Shown one piece after another: positions 22,736-32,935 of a stretch of DNA of 64,000 nucleotides; position 1 is the stretch's first letter; each line of letters starts with the position of its first letter. This DNA comes from Thecaphora thlaspeos (lineage: Eukaryota > Basidiomycota > Ustilaginomycetes > Urocystidales > Glomosporiaceae). The position numbers were made by a program, and so were the translations under genes. The stretch lies in the NCBI GenBank assembly GCA_900291925.1, contig UWYS01000019.1, positions 62,001 to 126,000 of the forward strand, in the 5' to 3' direction. The notes below the pieces were generated by a model, which did no database searches, was not told where the DNA came from, and worked only from the letters and a program-made list of their open reading frames with translations.

Positions 22736-25700
22736 GCAGGGTAGCCAGAGTAGGGTGCGCCGTGATCGGCGGCCGAAGTAGGCGAGCTGGAGCCAGGGCC
22801 GCCGCGTGAATCGTACAGCACAGATGGATGCTGACCGTAAACACCGGACCTCTGGCCAAACTGAGGGAAGGCCGAGCCTCCGTGGTGCGAGGAAGCCGAG
22901 GGCGCTCCCGGGTGGGCCAGATGGTACGCGTGACGCGCGCCGCGGCCGACGTAGTCCATTGGCCCGGGCACGGCAACGTGGGCAGGCTGCTGCTGCTGCT
23001 GCTGATGCAAAGCGGTAGCCTCGCCAGCCGACGCTCGGGCCTGCATGGGAACATCCGGCGCGCGAACTAAGTTCGCTACAGGTGCCGCCGGTGCCTCGAT
23101 CGCGCCGGCCTCCTGGAGGGTTGTAGAGGCTGCTGCGGCTTTGTTGTTTGCCTTCTTCCCGGTCGAGGCTCGAGGCTTCCGGACGGGCGTCGGCTTGCTC
23201 TGCGAGACGTGCTCGTCGACGGTGGCGTTGTTAGCGGCGGCGTTGTTAGCGGCGGCGTCCTCAGCCTTCTTGGTCGCTTTCCGCGAGCGCTTGGCAGGCG
23301 GTTCCACGGTCGCATTTGACGTGGGATTCTGCGCCGCATCGGCAGCGACAGCCTTGGAGGCGGCAGCGCGCTTGCGGGGCTTGACAGCTGCGCTCTTGGC
23401 CCGTTCGGCGGGCTGCCCGTCGGCCGCGGGCGGCGGCAATGTCTCTTCGCTCTTGGCGACCTCCTCGGAGGCCTGCGGCTTCTCGTCAAACAGGATGCGG
23501 CCAAACTTGACGCTCCGGGGCCTTCCCTGATCGTCGATGATCACCTCGCCCTGACCGTCCGGGAGGTCCTTGACCTCGGTCATCGTGGCCTCAAAGACGC
23601 CGCCCGAGGACTTGATCTTGACGACGGACGGAAGCGGAAGCTCGAGGATCCTGTCGCGCAGCTCCTCCGCCTTGCGTGTCTCCTCGGCCTGCTTGAAGAG
23701 TGGGTTGTGGCCCCTGCAAAGAACGACGAGCCTCTCTTCGTCGTCCTGGGCGACGCCCGGCTGCTCTTGCTGATCCTGCTGCTGCTGCTTTTGGTGTTCG
23801 TCCGCCGCGGCTTCGGACGTACCCTCGTCGCTGTCTGGGGTCTTCTTCTTCTTCTTCGCGGCCTTGTGGTTCCCACCGTCCTTGGCCTCGAGGCGATCGG
23901 CCACCTCGCCGGTGCAGACGTCGATGAACCAGCCGTGCTCCTCAATCAGCGCACAGCTGACGTGAACCGACTTTGGGCACCTGCCCCTGGTGCACTGGAT
24001 TTTGGCGCCCATCTTCTGAAGCGCCGGCGTCGGGCAGATTTGACATTTCTGTGATTTTGTAGAGGAAATGGAGGGGAAGCACGGAGAAGTGAGCGGGTCG
24101 GTTACCGGGGACTGCGCGCTACACGAGCTCGGCGCGCTCTGCCGGAGACCCTTCAGACTTACAAGGGAGTAGCGAGCCTTTTCGATGCCCTCGACGCCGC
24201 AGACGATGTCGTGCTTGCCATCGTCCGACCGGCCGACCCAGGTCTCCGGGATGAAGCTGGCGCAGAGGCGATGGGCAAACTTGCCGACGAGCTGCTTGGC
24301 CTTCGCTCCGCCGGCCTCCGCCTGGTCCGGAGTCCTGACCAGATCGTCTCGAATTCCAGATGGGCAGAAGACGCATGGCCTATCGCCACCGGCATCCGAT
24401 TTGGCCGACTTCGGTGCTACGGCCGCGGCGGGCGCGGGGCCGGCCGCCATCATCGCCAGCGAAGCTGCCAGGGCGAGCTCTTCGGCGCCTCGAGGCGGCG
24501 CTTCCGACTCTGCTGCGGCTGCGGCATTGGCCTCTTTCTCCTTCTTGATCTTGCGCGCCTCTCTGGCCTTCTCGTTGCGCCTGCGGCGCTTCTCGAGCTC
24601 CTCCTCTTCGGCCACCTTGAGGCCCTCCTCCTTCGTCCTGCGCAGCTCCTTCCGCCGGTCGGCCTCCTCGAGCTCCCTGCTCTCCTCAAGCATCGCGTCG
24701 ACGTCCATGCGGACGCTCTGTTGCGCCTGGTCGCAGTGGCAATAGTTTGCCTTGCGGCCGATGTCGAGCCACGAGTCGAGGGCAAAGTTGACGCTCTCGG
24801 CGCAGTTGTAGCCGAGGTTGTAGCCGGAGTGGTAGCCGTAGGGATAGGTAATGACAAATTCGCCGGCGTTGTGGACGAGACGCAGCGGCCGAATCCCGTG
24901 GCTGGCGAGGAACGAGGGCGACGCGAGGTACGACTTGTGCCGCATAAAGTGCGGGCATCGCCGCGAATCGCTCGGGAACGCCGCGGCCATGGCCGACTCG
25001 AAGCGCTGGCGGTCGGCCTGGCGGATCGAGTACCACTGCTTCGGCGCGCCAAAATGGATGTAGTTGATCGAGTAGAGGTCCATATCCTCAACGTGCCACG
25101 CAAACGTTGCACGCCACATGCCCCAGTAGAGATACGGCGTAGTGACGCCTGGCAGCTTGCGGCGGAGGCGGAGGCGGGTGAGGAGGTTGTCGAGCCTGCC
25201 AACATTCCAGTGCCGGGTCCGCGAGTCGAATAGCGTCCCCTTGAGGTCGGCGCCGTACATCGGCGACTTGCCAAAGTTGAGGTTGCGCCAGTACTCGCTC
25301 TCGATCTCCCGGCACGTCGCCTCGTCCCAGTCAGAGGGTTCCGGCAGCGAGGGGAGGTTGTCTGCACGCTTGTCGGCAGCCGCCTGGCGGCGCTGCTCAA
25401 TCTGCTCCTCCGAGAGCCCCTCCTGCAGCCAGCAGCGTTGGTAGTCGAACCTGTCCCACTCCTCCGCGGTTATCGTCTCGGCCCAGGCGATCTTCTTGGT
25501 CTTAGTCGGAGAGGCGGAAGGCTCCGATGCGCCTGGCGACGTCTGCGTGCTCGCCAGCTGCTGGGAGAGGCTAGCACGGGAAGGCCGCTTGCGCAGGCTT
25601 TTGCTGGGGCTCGCGCCCTCCTCGAGCGGGGGCATCACGTCGTCGGCGCCTGCCTGGTCCTCCCGCTCAGGCGTTTGGCTGCCTTCGTCGATAGACTGGC

Positions 25701-27375
25701 TCTCCGCCTTCTGACCCGAAGCCTCGACGGCAACGTCGGCCTGTGCGGCCTCAGCGGTTGCAGCGGGGCTCCGGTCGTGGGCCCTCTTCCTCTTGGTGCC
25801 CGCCTTGGCCTCGGCGGCTGCTGCCGTGGCGCTGATGCTGGGCCGGGCCTTGCCGCTCCGCGTGCGCACACCCTCCTCCTCGAGAATCGCCACATGTGGG
25901 TCCTTTTCGCCTTCCTTGACCTTGCGGTTGCCCCAGCCCCCATTGGTGGCGCCGTCGACGTCGACCTTCCACTTCATCCGCTCCATCTCGGGACCCTTCT
26001 GGCTCGGGGAGATGCAGGTGTCGGACCACTGCTTGGCGTTCCAGACCTTGACGGTCCGGGTGACATTCGTCTGCCTCCAGACGCCGGAGCCGGCAGCGGA
26101 GAAGTGCTGCAGAATGGCGTTCTTGATACGAACCGCCGAGATGTTGGCGCACTCCTCTCCCTGCGCCTCGGCCTCGGCCTTGGCGGCGGCCGAGGGCTTG
26201 AGCGACGGCAGCGCATCGCTCCACTCCTTGGGCGGGACGATCTTAACGATGCCGCTTCGCATGCCCCACTCGTCGATGGCCTGGCAGAAGGCGTAGAAGT
26301 CTTGGAACTGCTCCACGGTCGGCTCAAAGACGGGAACGCCCTCCTGCGAGGTGTTGGCCCGAGGGTGGCCGGCGGAGGCGGTGGAGGAAGAAGCGTCCAT
26401 CGGATAGAAGTAGGCGGGGAGGATGGGCTCGATTGCGGGCGGCGTCGAGATGGCCTGCTCGTCGTTCGCAGGTCGTGTCGTAAGCCTGGACGGGGATGCT
26501 GTGGACGTTTGTTCTTCCGCCTCTCGCTGCGCGTGTACCGGCGCTGGCCCCTGCTCCATCTGTCCCGAGCTCGTCGCTGCGGGAGTCTCGGCATCGACGT
26601 CCATCGATGGGGCCTTTGCGTGGTGGCTGGCCTTGGGCGTGCGTGCGCCATCCGTACGCTCCTTTTCTTCGGAAGCTTCGCCGGTCGAGGTGGCCGGCGT
26701 CGTATGCCTGCTAGAGTCGGAGGGATTCGGGCGGGGCGACGAGGGGCCGGCATCGGCACCGGCTTCGGTGCGAGGCGACGAGGCGCGGTTGGGCGAGGAT
26801 ACGGTGGTTGTGGTCAAAGCAACTTCGGCCGCATCGGTCGTCTGTCCTTTGACGGGCTGCTGCTGATGCGGCAATGGTGCTTTCACCGACGGTGCGTCAT
26901 CCTCGTTGGAAGATGCTGGAGCCACCTCGGGCCCAGCTGCATTGGACGGCAAGATGGCGATGTCCGCCGGTGCTGCTGGTGCTGCTGGTGCTGCATCGAC
27001 CTGTGACTGAGATGAGGGCGGGGCTGATTCTGCCGTGTCGGGTGAAGCTGTGACGGGTTGTTGGGCGATGGTGGATGCGGCGTCGGCAGGCTGGGAACGT
27101 GAGGTCGAAGTGGGCTGATGGTCTTGCTGCGGCTTCTCTTCCTGCTGATGCTGCTGCTCCAGCTCTGCGACTGGCGATGATTGAGGTTGTGCTGCATCTT
27201 TCAAGGTCGCTTCGACCGCGCCTGTCCGATGCTCTGTAGCAAGGTGACCGGGCACTGATGGCGGTGGTGTCGGATGTTGCTCTTGACACTCGACGGCGTC
27301 ATCGGCTGGCGGGGTGGTGATGGTCGCGGAGGCGTGGGCCTGGTGGATCTGGTGTGGCGGTGCGTCTGGCTGCAT
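21583..27375 (-). CDS. JmjN/JmjC/PHD histone demethylase, KDM4 (Rph1) type
   Basis: Nuclear Fe(II)/2-oxoglutarate-dependent histone lysine demethylase, probably acting on H3K9/K36 methyl marks by family. CDS is complement(join(21583..24048,24163..27375)), 1892 aa; the first ATG in frame is at 27373-27375 (upstream only a TTG opens the frame). JmjN is at about residues 346-390 (VPVFEPTVEQFQDFYAF). JmjC is at about 718-882, with iron ligands H761 and E763 (HVEDMDLYSINYIHFG) and H849 (YHSGYNLGYN), and the KDM4 zinc-site sequences CPHFMRHK and CHC. An extended PHD finger follows at about 997-1110 (CVFCPSG, then KCQICPTP). The 114-bp intron (GTAAGT...CACAG) interrupts that PHD and is itself in frame without a stop. 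The last 800 residues are Gln/His/Ser-rich, with a 14-17 residue Gln run near 1508. Confidence 0.93.
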
Positions 27376-27943
27376 CTCGATACCGGCTGTTGTCGCGCGC
27401 GCGCGCGCACTGCGACCGAGTCGGTATCGAGAGGGGGCGAGTGTAACGTCTGCTGGACGAGTCGAGTTGGGTTGAGCGTGAGCCGCGGCAGGGTACGGCG
27501 GGTGGCGGACAAAGACCGGAATTGGTCTCGAGCGGCAAGAAGGTGGGGGGGGGGGGCGCGGTGAGCGAGGCGGCGTGCGCGATATAACGGCGGAAGGAGG
27601 TGGGCGGGAGGGCGGAGCTAGAGAGGGAGCGGGCAGCCGAACGCACGCGGCTGTTGCGGCAGCGGTGGTGTCGGCGTGTCGCGGTGCGAAGGGCGGCAAG
27701 AGTGAATGCTGCGCCGGCGGTGGTGGTCTGGGGTGATGGAGAGTTGGGATGTGGGCGGTGGTCTCGCTTCAAGGGCGGCCCGAGGGGAAAAAAAGGATAT
27801 GGGTCGAGATGCTGATGTGGACGTGGTGATGGTGGTGGCGGGTAGGTGAAAGGCAAATTGAAGCGTGGCTCGTGGCCGTTGGTTGGGTGCGTCCATGATG
27901 GAGGTGTGCTGCCGCCCTCCGCTTCCCTCGGACGCAGCTCAAC

Positions 27944-27945
<2 letters not shown>

Positions 27946-27975
<30 letters not shown>
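27946..27975. repeat. (CAG)10 trinucleotide tract
   Basis: Ten perfect CAG triplets about 570 bp upstream of the JmjC start codon. The same gene encodes a long Gln run. Confidence 0.9.
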
Positions 27976-27976
<1 letters not shown>

Positions 27977-28697
27977 TCGCCTCAGCATCCTACCCTATAC
28001 CTCACTCCTCGCCTGTCTTTCTGCCTACTCTTGCCAGCGCTGCTCTGCTGCGCCCTGTGTGACAAGTCGCGCTTTTTTTTCTCTTTCTTTTTTTCCCCTC
28101 TGCAGAAGGGCCAGAGAGAGCGCTGCCGTGCCCTGACGCTCCTGGTCTGGTGTACAGTATATCACAGGACAGGTACACGCACTCACCTGTAGGGACACGC
28201 CTGCCCCGCCGCGCCTCCTCTCAAGAGGATGGGCGACGTGGGCGGAACGTATGCAACGTCGGATGTATATGTATGTTTGCTGCCGGGCCGTCCGCCTCTC
28301 CGCCGATCAGCGCCACGCTCGTTGAGCATCTCATCAGTCGAGGTGGGCTGGGGAGAAGAAAGAACAAGAGGGGCGAGGCATGAGATGAGAAATACCGCCA
28401 ACACAGCGACGACGGCGAAGCAGAGTATGAGCGAGCGAGTGACGCTGACGGTCCGACCCGACTAAGCATCAGGGAATCAAGAACCAAAAGGGCGGGGCGC
28501 GGTGTCCTAGCCATGTATGTTGTAGAGGCGCGGGTGCGGAGCGAGGAGAAATATAGAGGTGCAGGGGGAGGCGCAGCTCCGGCCTTGTTCCGGCCAGCTT
28601 CTTGTTGTTGCCTGCGTCGTCTGACCTCGTCCCGCACCGACTCGTGCCCTGCTCAGACGGTCTCGCCGACGACGCTGTCGACAGAGGAGCGGCCATA

Positions 28698-29076
28698 CCC
28701 GTCGTCGGGTGGTGACCCATCGTCGGATGACCCGTCGTCGGGTGGTGACCCATCGTCGTCGGATGACCCGTCGTCGGGTGGTGACCCATCGTCGTCGGAT
28801 GACCCGTCGTCGGGTGGTGACCCATCGTCGTCGGATGACCCGTCGTCGGGTGGTGACCCATCGTCGTCGGATGACCCGTCGTCGGGTGGTGACCCATCGT
28901 CGTCGGATGACCCGTCGTCGGGTGGTGACCCATCGTCGTCGGATGACCCGTCGTCGGGTGGTGACCCATCGTCGGGTGGTGACCCGCCGTCGGGTGGTGA
29001 CCCATCGTCGTCGGATGACCCGTCGTCGGGTGGTGACCCATCGTCGTCGGGTGGTGACCCATCGTCGGGTGATCCG
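28698..29076. repeat. 36-bp GC-rich minisatellite, about 10 copies
   Basis: The 36-bp unit consists of two related 18-bp halves, CCCGTCGTCGGGTGGTGA and CCCATCGTCGTCGGATGA, repeated head to tail with near-perfect identity. Some copies lack part of a half near 28970-29010 and at the right end. Because 36 is divisible by three, several frames stay open and give 12-residue repeats such as SSGGDPSSSDDP (plus) or GSPPDDGSSDDD (minus). No conserved flank supports translation. Confidence 0.9.
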
Positions 29077-29461
29077 AGCCAGGCCATTGCACGACGGCCA
29101 AGAGGTTGGTCTGAGCCCGCCTGCTCAGCTCTATAGCTCTGCAATCGACGAGAGCAGCGCAGGAGCCTTGGCTTGTCGCCGTCGACCGTGTTGCTCTCTC
29201 TCTCTCTCTCTCTGCCTGCGTGTCTGTTGCGCAATTCAAGGATGCCTCCGCATGCACCTCAAGTAGCCCCAGGCGCTGGCAACAATATGAATAGGGCAGG
29301 CGGCGCGCTCTTCCAAAACGCGCTCTCTCCCAGCCCGCCCCAACAACCTCGATCAGACCAACACCTCTCCGCCGCCGCCGCCGCCGCCGCCACCATAGCC
29401 ACCACCCACCGCCACACTCGCCACGACCACAGTCACGCCGTCACGCCGCACTCGTCCCACG

Positions 29462-30098
29462 ATGGAGACCACAGCACCATCCCGCACATCGCAGAGCTAC
29501 CCATCCACCACGCCATCCGAGCCCATCACTTCGACCGTGGATGCCAGCGCCCTTCGACAGGGCTCCTTCTTTGACAAGGAGAGGGAGAGGCTCATCTCAG
29601 AGATCGCTCAGGTACGTCTCCAGCCTCTGTCCCACTCATCCCTTCCCTTTTGCTCTCCGTCCTTTCTGCAGAGTCGCCGGTGCTGATCATCGCTCCGACC
29701 TCGATATGGCCTTGGTCCGACGACAGGGGATCGAAAGCATCATGTCGACCAGCAACGCCCTCAACCGCAAACTCGAAGAGTCCATCACGGTCGGCAAGGA
29801 GTTTGAGCCCATCGCCGGGCTCTGGGGCCGCTTCTCCGAGATGATGAACACCGTCGGCATTCCAGACCCGTACGCCGACAGGTATGGGCAGGCCAGACCA
29901 TCGAACAGCAAATCGCACCAGCAGGATAGAGCGCAAGACGATGGACGCCAACACGACGACGACGACGCGCCACAACACAGCAAGCTTTCGCGCTCGGCAA
30001 CGCACGACGAAAAGAGGGACACGTTGAGACAGAGCGCCGTCGAGCATACCTTGCCGCCCGGCGTCGCGCCGGGTGGCGGGACCATCTACCAGTCGTGA
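29462..30098 (+). CDS. DAD1: DASH/Dam1 complex subunit Dad1
   Basis: Subunit of the DASH ring that couples kinetochores to spindle microtubules. CDS is join(29462..29611,29727..30098), 173 aa. The conserved core is FFDKERERLISEIAQ joined to GIESIMSTSNALNRKLEESI and TVGKEFEPIAGLW, matching the E-I-x-N-x-L-N...E-x-x-x-VGKEF pattern of yeast and S. pombe Dad1. The 115-bp intron (donor GTACGT, acceptor GACAG) falls exactly between EIAQ and GIES; a nearer CTGCAG acceptor would insert residues absent from the family. The protein is longer than yeast Dad1 (94 aa) because of a Ser/Thr-rich N-terminus and a hydrophilic C-terminal tail ending PPGVAPGGGTIYQS. An overlapping out-of-frame upstream ATG at 29242 could reduce initiation. 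Confidence 0.88.
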
Positions 30099-30457
30099 GC
30101 CCGCCGTTCCGATCGCGGCTGGCTCACATCGGGCATGGCGCCCCTCTTCCTTGACCCCTCTGCTCTCTCTATTGTATTTGTACCGCTCTACGTTCTGGCT
30201 AATCCATCATCGTCTTCATCGTTCAGGCAGGACGTGGCATCGGTTGGCCCTCGCTCGAGGCGCGAGCTTTTGTCATTCAGACTTTTGAGGGGAAGAGGTA
30301 TATAATACAGGTAGATCAATGCTTGTACGGCGTTTGATTGCGTCGGACGCCGAGAGTCGACCCGCTCCCCTCTTGTCTTAATTCTCCGATCCCCTCCTCT
30401 TCGCTCCGCTACCTCCTGCTGCTCTCCACAAGTCTATGCCGCCGCCGCCGTCCCTGT
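30099..30457. other. convergent intergenic region, DAD1 / HEL2
   Basis: 359 bp between stop codons. A TATATAAT patch is at about 30299-30306, probably within a 3' UTR. No gene is seen. Confidence 0.5.
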
Positions 30458-32935
30458 TCATCCGCGGTGTACGCCGCCCAACGAGATGAGCGTCGTCCCC
30501 TTTGCCTTCTTCTTGCTTCCGCCCGCAGCGGTGTCGTTGGCTGCAGCAGGAGCTGCAGAGCCGCTGGACCCTGCCGCCCTCGACGTGGCCGCCAGCGCGT
30601 CGTTGAGTCCGTTGAGCGAGTCGAGGCCGGCGCCGCCACCCTGCGCGTCGATGCGTGCCACCTGCACCGCCCACGGCGTCGAGCTGCCGCTGGCGTTGGG
30701 TGAGCTCTCGCCGCTTCCCCTCTCCTTGCCCTTGCCCAGCACGGCTCGTTTGTGCGCGTTCAGGTCCATCCTGTCTCGGTTAGTCGGCAGGCTGGGAAAC
30801 GCGCCGATGTTGCGCGTAGTCAGGTTGACCATGCCGCCGCCGCCGCCCGAGGACGAGGAGGACGAGGCGCTCGCTCGCATCACATAGGGCGCCGCGACGG
30901 GCTGCGGCGTCGATCCACCACTGCTGGCTCGGTTGGCCGCCGCCATCGTCGAAGAGGCTGACCACGGCGTGCTCCCGTGGTTGACGCGCAGCGACGAATT
31001 GCTGGCCACCGCGTGCGCCAAGGAGCCGGGGATGTTGACGCTCCCCTTTGACTGGGCTTTTGCAAGCGTGGGGAAGTGCTCCTTGATCGCCGGCGGCCGA
31101 CCGGCCTTGTGGCCCGACGACGCCGAGGCGGCCCGGTCGACGTTGTCCCACACCCGGTTGCTGGATGCTGTGGCGTTCTTGACGTTGCGGATCTGGCCCC
31201 GCGCGATGCCGGCGTATGGCGAGTCGGCGCTCAGCGGTCCGACCCCGCCGCCGCCGAGCGAGGGGAACTGGGTGCGCTCGATGCGGAAGCTGTTCCAGGC
31301 AGCGAGGAGCTGCTTCTTCTTGTCGTCGTCGTCGAGCAGGTCGGCCAGCCCGTTGACGACGTTGACGCAGTCGTCGAGGTCGCCGACCAGGCTGTGGATG
31401 TTGTCAATCAGATCACGCGCCGCCATTTCGCCGTTGCGGTAGGTGCGCACCGACGAGCGGAACGATGCGACGCGCGACTCGGACCCTTTCAGTATCGCCG
31501 TGACGCGGTCGAGGTAGGCGGCGTGGCGCTCCTGCATGGGGACCGCAGACGTCGACGATGGGTTGGCGTCGGGGGCCGGGACGCCCTGCGGCGTCAGCGC
31601 CTCGGCTCCCGTCAGGTTGCCGCCAAATGCGGCCCGTCGGCTCTGGTGTCCGGCCGGTCCCGCGCCGGGAACATGCTGCCGACCTGCCAGTGCAGAGATG
31701 CCGAGCGGGTCGCTGTCGGTGGTACCACCTTCGCGCTCCCGATCGCCGCCCCTTGCCGCGCCATCTCCACGTCCGCCGCTGCGCGAGCTCTCGGGGTCGT
31801 CGTAGGTGAAGTTGGCCTCGATACGTACGGCCTCGCGCTTCTCGCGGCTGGTGAGCTCGTTGGCGTGCTCCGAGAGCTGGTGTGCCTTGAAGTCCATCTC
31901 GCTGTCAAAGACGACAAACTTCTTGTCGAGGCAGTCCTGATTCTGGCAGAGGTAGTGGTCGTGCGCAAAGTGGCGTTCGAGCATGTTGTAGTTGCGGAAG
32001 TACTTCCAGCGGTCGGCCTCAGTCCCTCTCGCTTTGCAGATGTGGCACTGCTCGTGGCGGTCGCGCATGTGGACAAAGAGCTCATCGTCGCCGTAGAAGA
32101 ACTGGTTGCAGTACTCGCAGTGGCCGTGTTCCTGGCTCACGTGGGCCTGGAGCGATTGGGCGGTGTGAAGCGTGTGCTCGTGGCTGAAGATCTTCTTGTG
32201 GCGCACGCAGAGGTCGCACAAGAGCCGGCTGTGGTCGCGTCGGGCGTGCATCTTGAGGTCCTGCCAACCGGCGCTCGCCACCTCGCAGCGCGGATCCGGG
32301 CAGTTGAAGCGCAGCAGGATGAGCGTCTCCTTCATCGCGTCCTTGGTCTCAAAGGCTATCTGGAGCTTCTTATCGAGGAAGGGGATGTCTGTGGGCTCGA
32401 AGTCGGCAAAGTTCTTGGTGGACGAGGCGGAAAAGATGAGGCGGTCGATTTCCGTCTTGCAAAAGGTGCATTCGTTCTTCTTGTAGAGTGCGCGCAGCCG
32501 GATGGCGCAGATGTGGCAGGTCTTGTGATCGCAGGGCGCCATCGAGTAGAGCTTGACAGGATCGGCGCAGATGAAGCACGTCTCGCCTTCCGGGGGCAGC
32601 CCGTCGTCATCGTCGTCGTCGGCGCCAGCCTGCTGGACGAGAGGTGCCGGCGTCGGTGCCGGTGCCGGTGCTACTGCTGCTGATGATGACGATGGCGATT
32701 CGTCGCCGTCAAGGTACTGATGATGCTGCTGGTGCTGGTGCTGGTGCTGGTGCTGGTGCTGCTGCTGTTGATTCGGCTGCCTCAGTCTCCCGCGTCCGCC
32801 CCTGTTGGCACCGCCACCGCCACCGCCACCGCCACCGCCACCACCTCGTCTCGAGCTGCCGGTACGGCCGCCGCGGCCTTGCCCTCGCCCTCTCGTCAGA
32901 CTTCCTCTAGGTGCGAAGCTTGGTGTCTCGCTCAT
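30458..32935 (-). CDS. HEL2: RING E3 ubiquitin ligase Hel2 (ZNF598)
   Basis: Sensor of collided ribosomes that ubiquitinates 40S proteins to start ribosome-associated quality control. Single exon, 825 aa from the ATG at 32933-32935 (MSETPSF, A at -3). An RGG/Gly-rich and Gln/His-rich N-terminus (about 1-100) precedes the RING at about residues 117-156 (CFICADPVKLYSMAPCDH, then CHIC and CTFC). C2H2-type fingers follow to about residue 335, including CEYCNQFFYGDDELFVHM and CHICKARG; KYFRNYNMLERHFAHDHYLC is the family hallmark. The C-terminal half is low complexity with short conserved patches (FPSLG, FPTL, AFPSLP) and ends in a Lys-rich KKKAKGTTLISLGG. The frame stays open upstream to an ATG at 33238, but that extension is repetitive and I consider it untranslated. 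Confidence 0.93.
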   Translation of the reverse strand: MSETPSFAPRGSLTRGRGQGRGGRTGSSRRGGGGGGGGGGGGANRGGRGRLRQPNQQQQHQHQHQHQHQQHHQYLDGDESPSSSSAAVAPAPAPTPAPLVQQAGADDDDDDGLPPEGETCFICADPVKLYSMAPCDHKTCHICAIRLRALYKKNECTFCKTEIDRLIFSASSTKNFADFEPTDIPFLDKKLQIAFETKDAMKETLILLRFNCPDPRCEVASAGWQDLKMHARRDHSRLLCDLCVRHKKIFSHEHTLHTAQSLQAHVSQEHGHCEYCNQFFYGDDELFVHMRDRHEQCHICKARGTEADRWKYFRNYNMLERHFAHDHYLCQNQDCLDKKFVVFDSEMDFKAHQLSEHANELTSREKREAVRIEANFTYDDPESSRSGGRGDGAARGGDREREGGTTDSDPLGISALAGRQHVPGAGPAGHQSRRAAFGGNLTGAEALTPQGVPAPDANPSSTSAVPMQERHAAYLDRVTAILKGSESRVASFRSSVRTYRNGEMAARDLIDNIHSLVGDLDDCVNVVNGLADLLDDDDKKKQLLAAWNSFRIERTQFPSLGGGGVGPLSADSPYAGIARGQIRNVKNATASSNRVWDNVDRAASASSGHKAGRPPAIKEHFPTLAKAQSKGSVNIPGSLAHAVASNSSLRVNHGSTPWSASSTMAAANRASSGGSTPQPVAAPYVMRASASSSSSSGGGGGMVNLTTRNIGAFPSLPTNRDRMDLNAHKRAVLGKGKERGSGESSPNASGSSTPWAVQVARIDAQGGGAGLDSLNGLNDALAATSRAAGSSGSAAPAAANDTAAGGSKKKAKGTTLISLGGVHRG

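Larger units (their letters stand above)
27376..29461. promoter_or_regulatory. divergent region between the JmjC gene and DAD1
   Basis: 2.1 kb with no gene I can support. It contains an 11-G run at about 27544-27555, a (CAG)10 tract at 27946-27975, the 36-bp minisatellite at 28698-29076, a CT microsatellite at about 29191-29212 and a GCC run at about 29370. An upstream ATG at 29242 opens a 110-codon frame overlapping the DAD1 start in another frame. Confidence 0.5.

Noticed and set aside
22513..23054. Ser/Thr-rich frame overlapping the JmjC C-terminal region
   Set aside because: Alternative-frame reading of the Gln/His-rich JmjC tail.
25438..27006. 522-codon plus-strand frame across the JmjC gene
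   Set aside because: Antisense shadow with Gly/Arg/Leu-rich product and no recognisable motifs.
28698..29076. CRISPR array
   Set aside because: Units are directly contiguous without unique spacers, and the genome is eukaryotic; it is a minisatellite.
28469..29257. Repeat-protein genes read from the 36-bp minisatellite (His/Thr/Pro or Asp/Ser/Pro repeats)
   Set aside because: Open frames on both strands are explained by a unit length divisible by three; no conserved flank, start context or splice signal supports any of them.
31076..32683. 535-codon plus-strand frame across HEL2
   Set aside because: Antisense shadow of a well-supported RING/zinc-finger gene.
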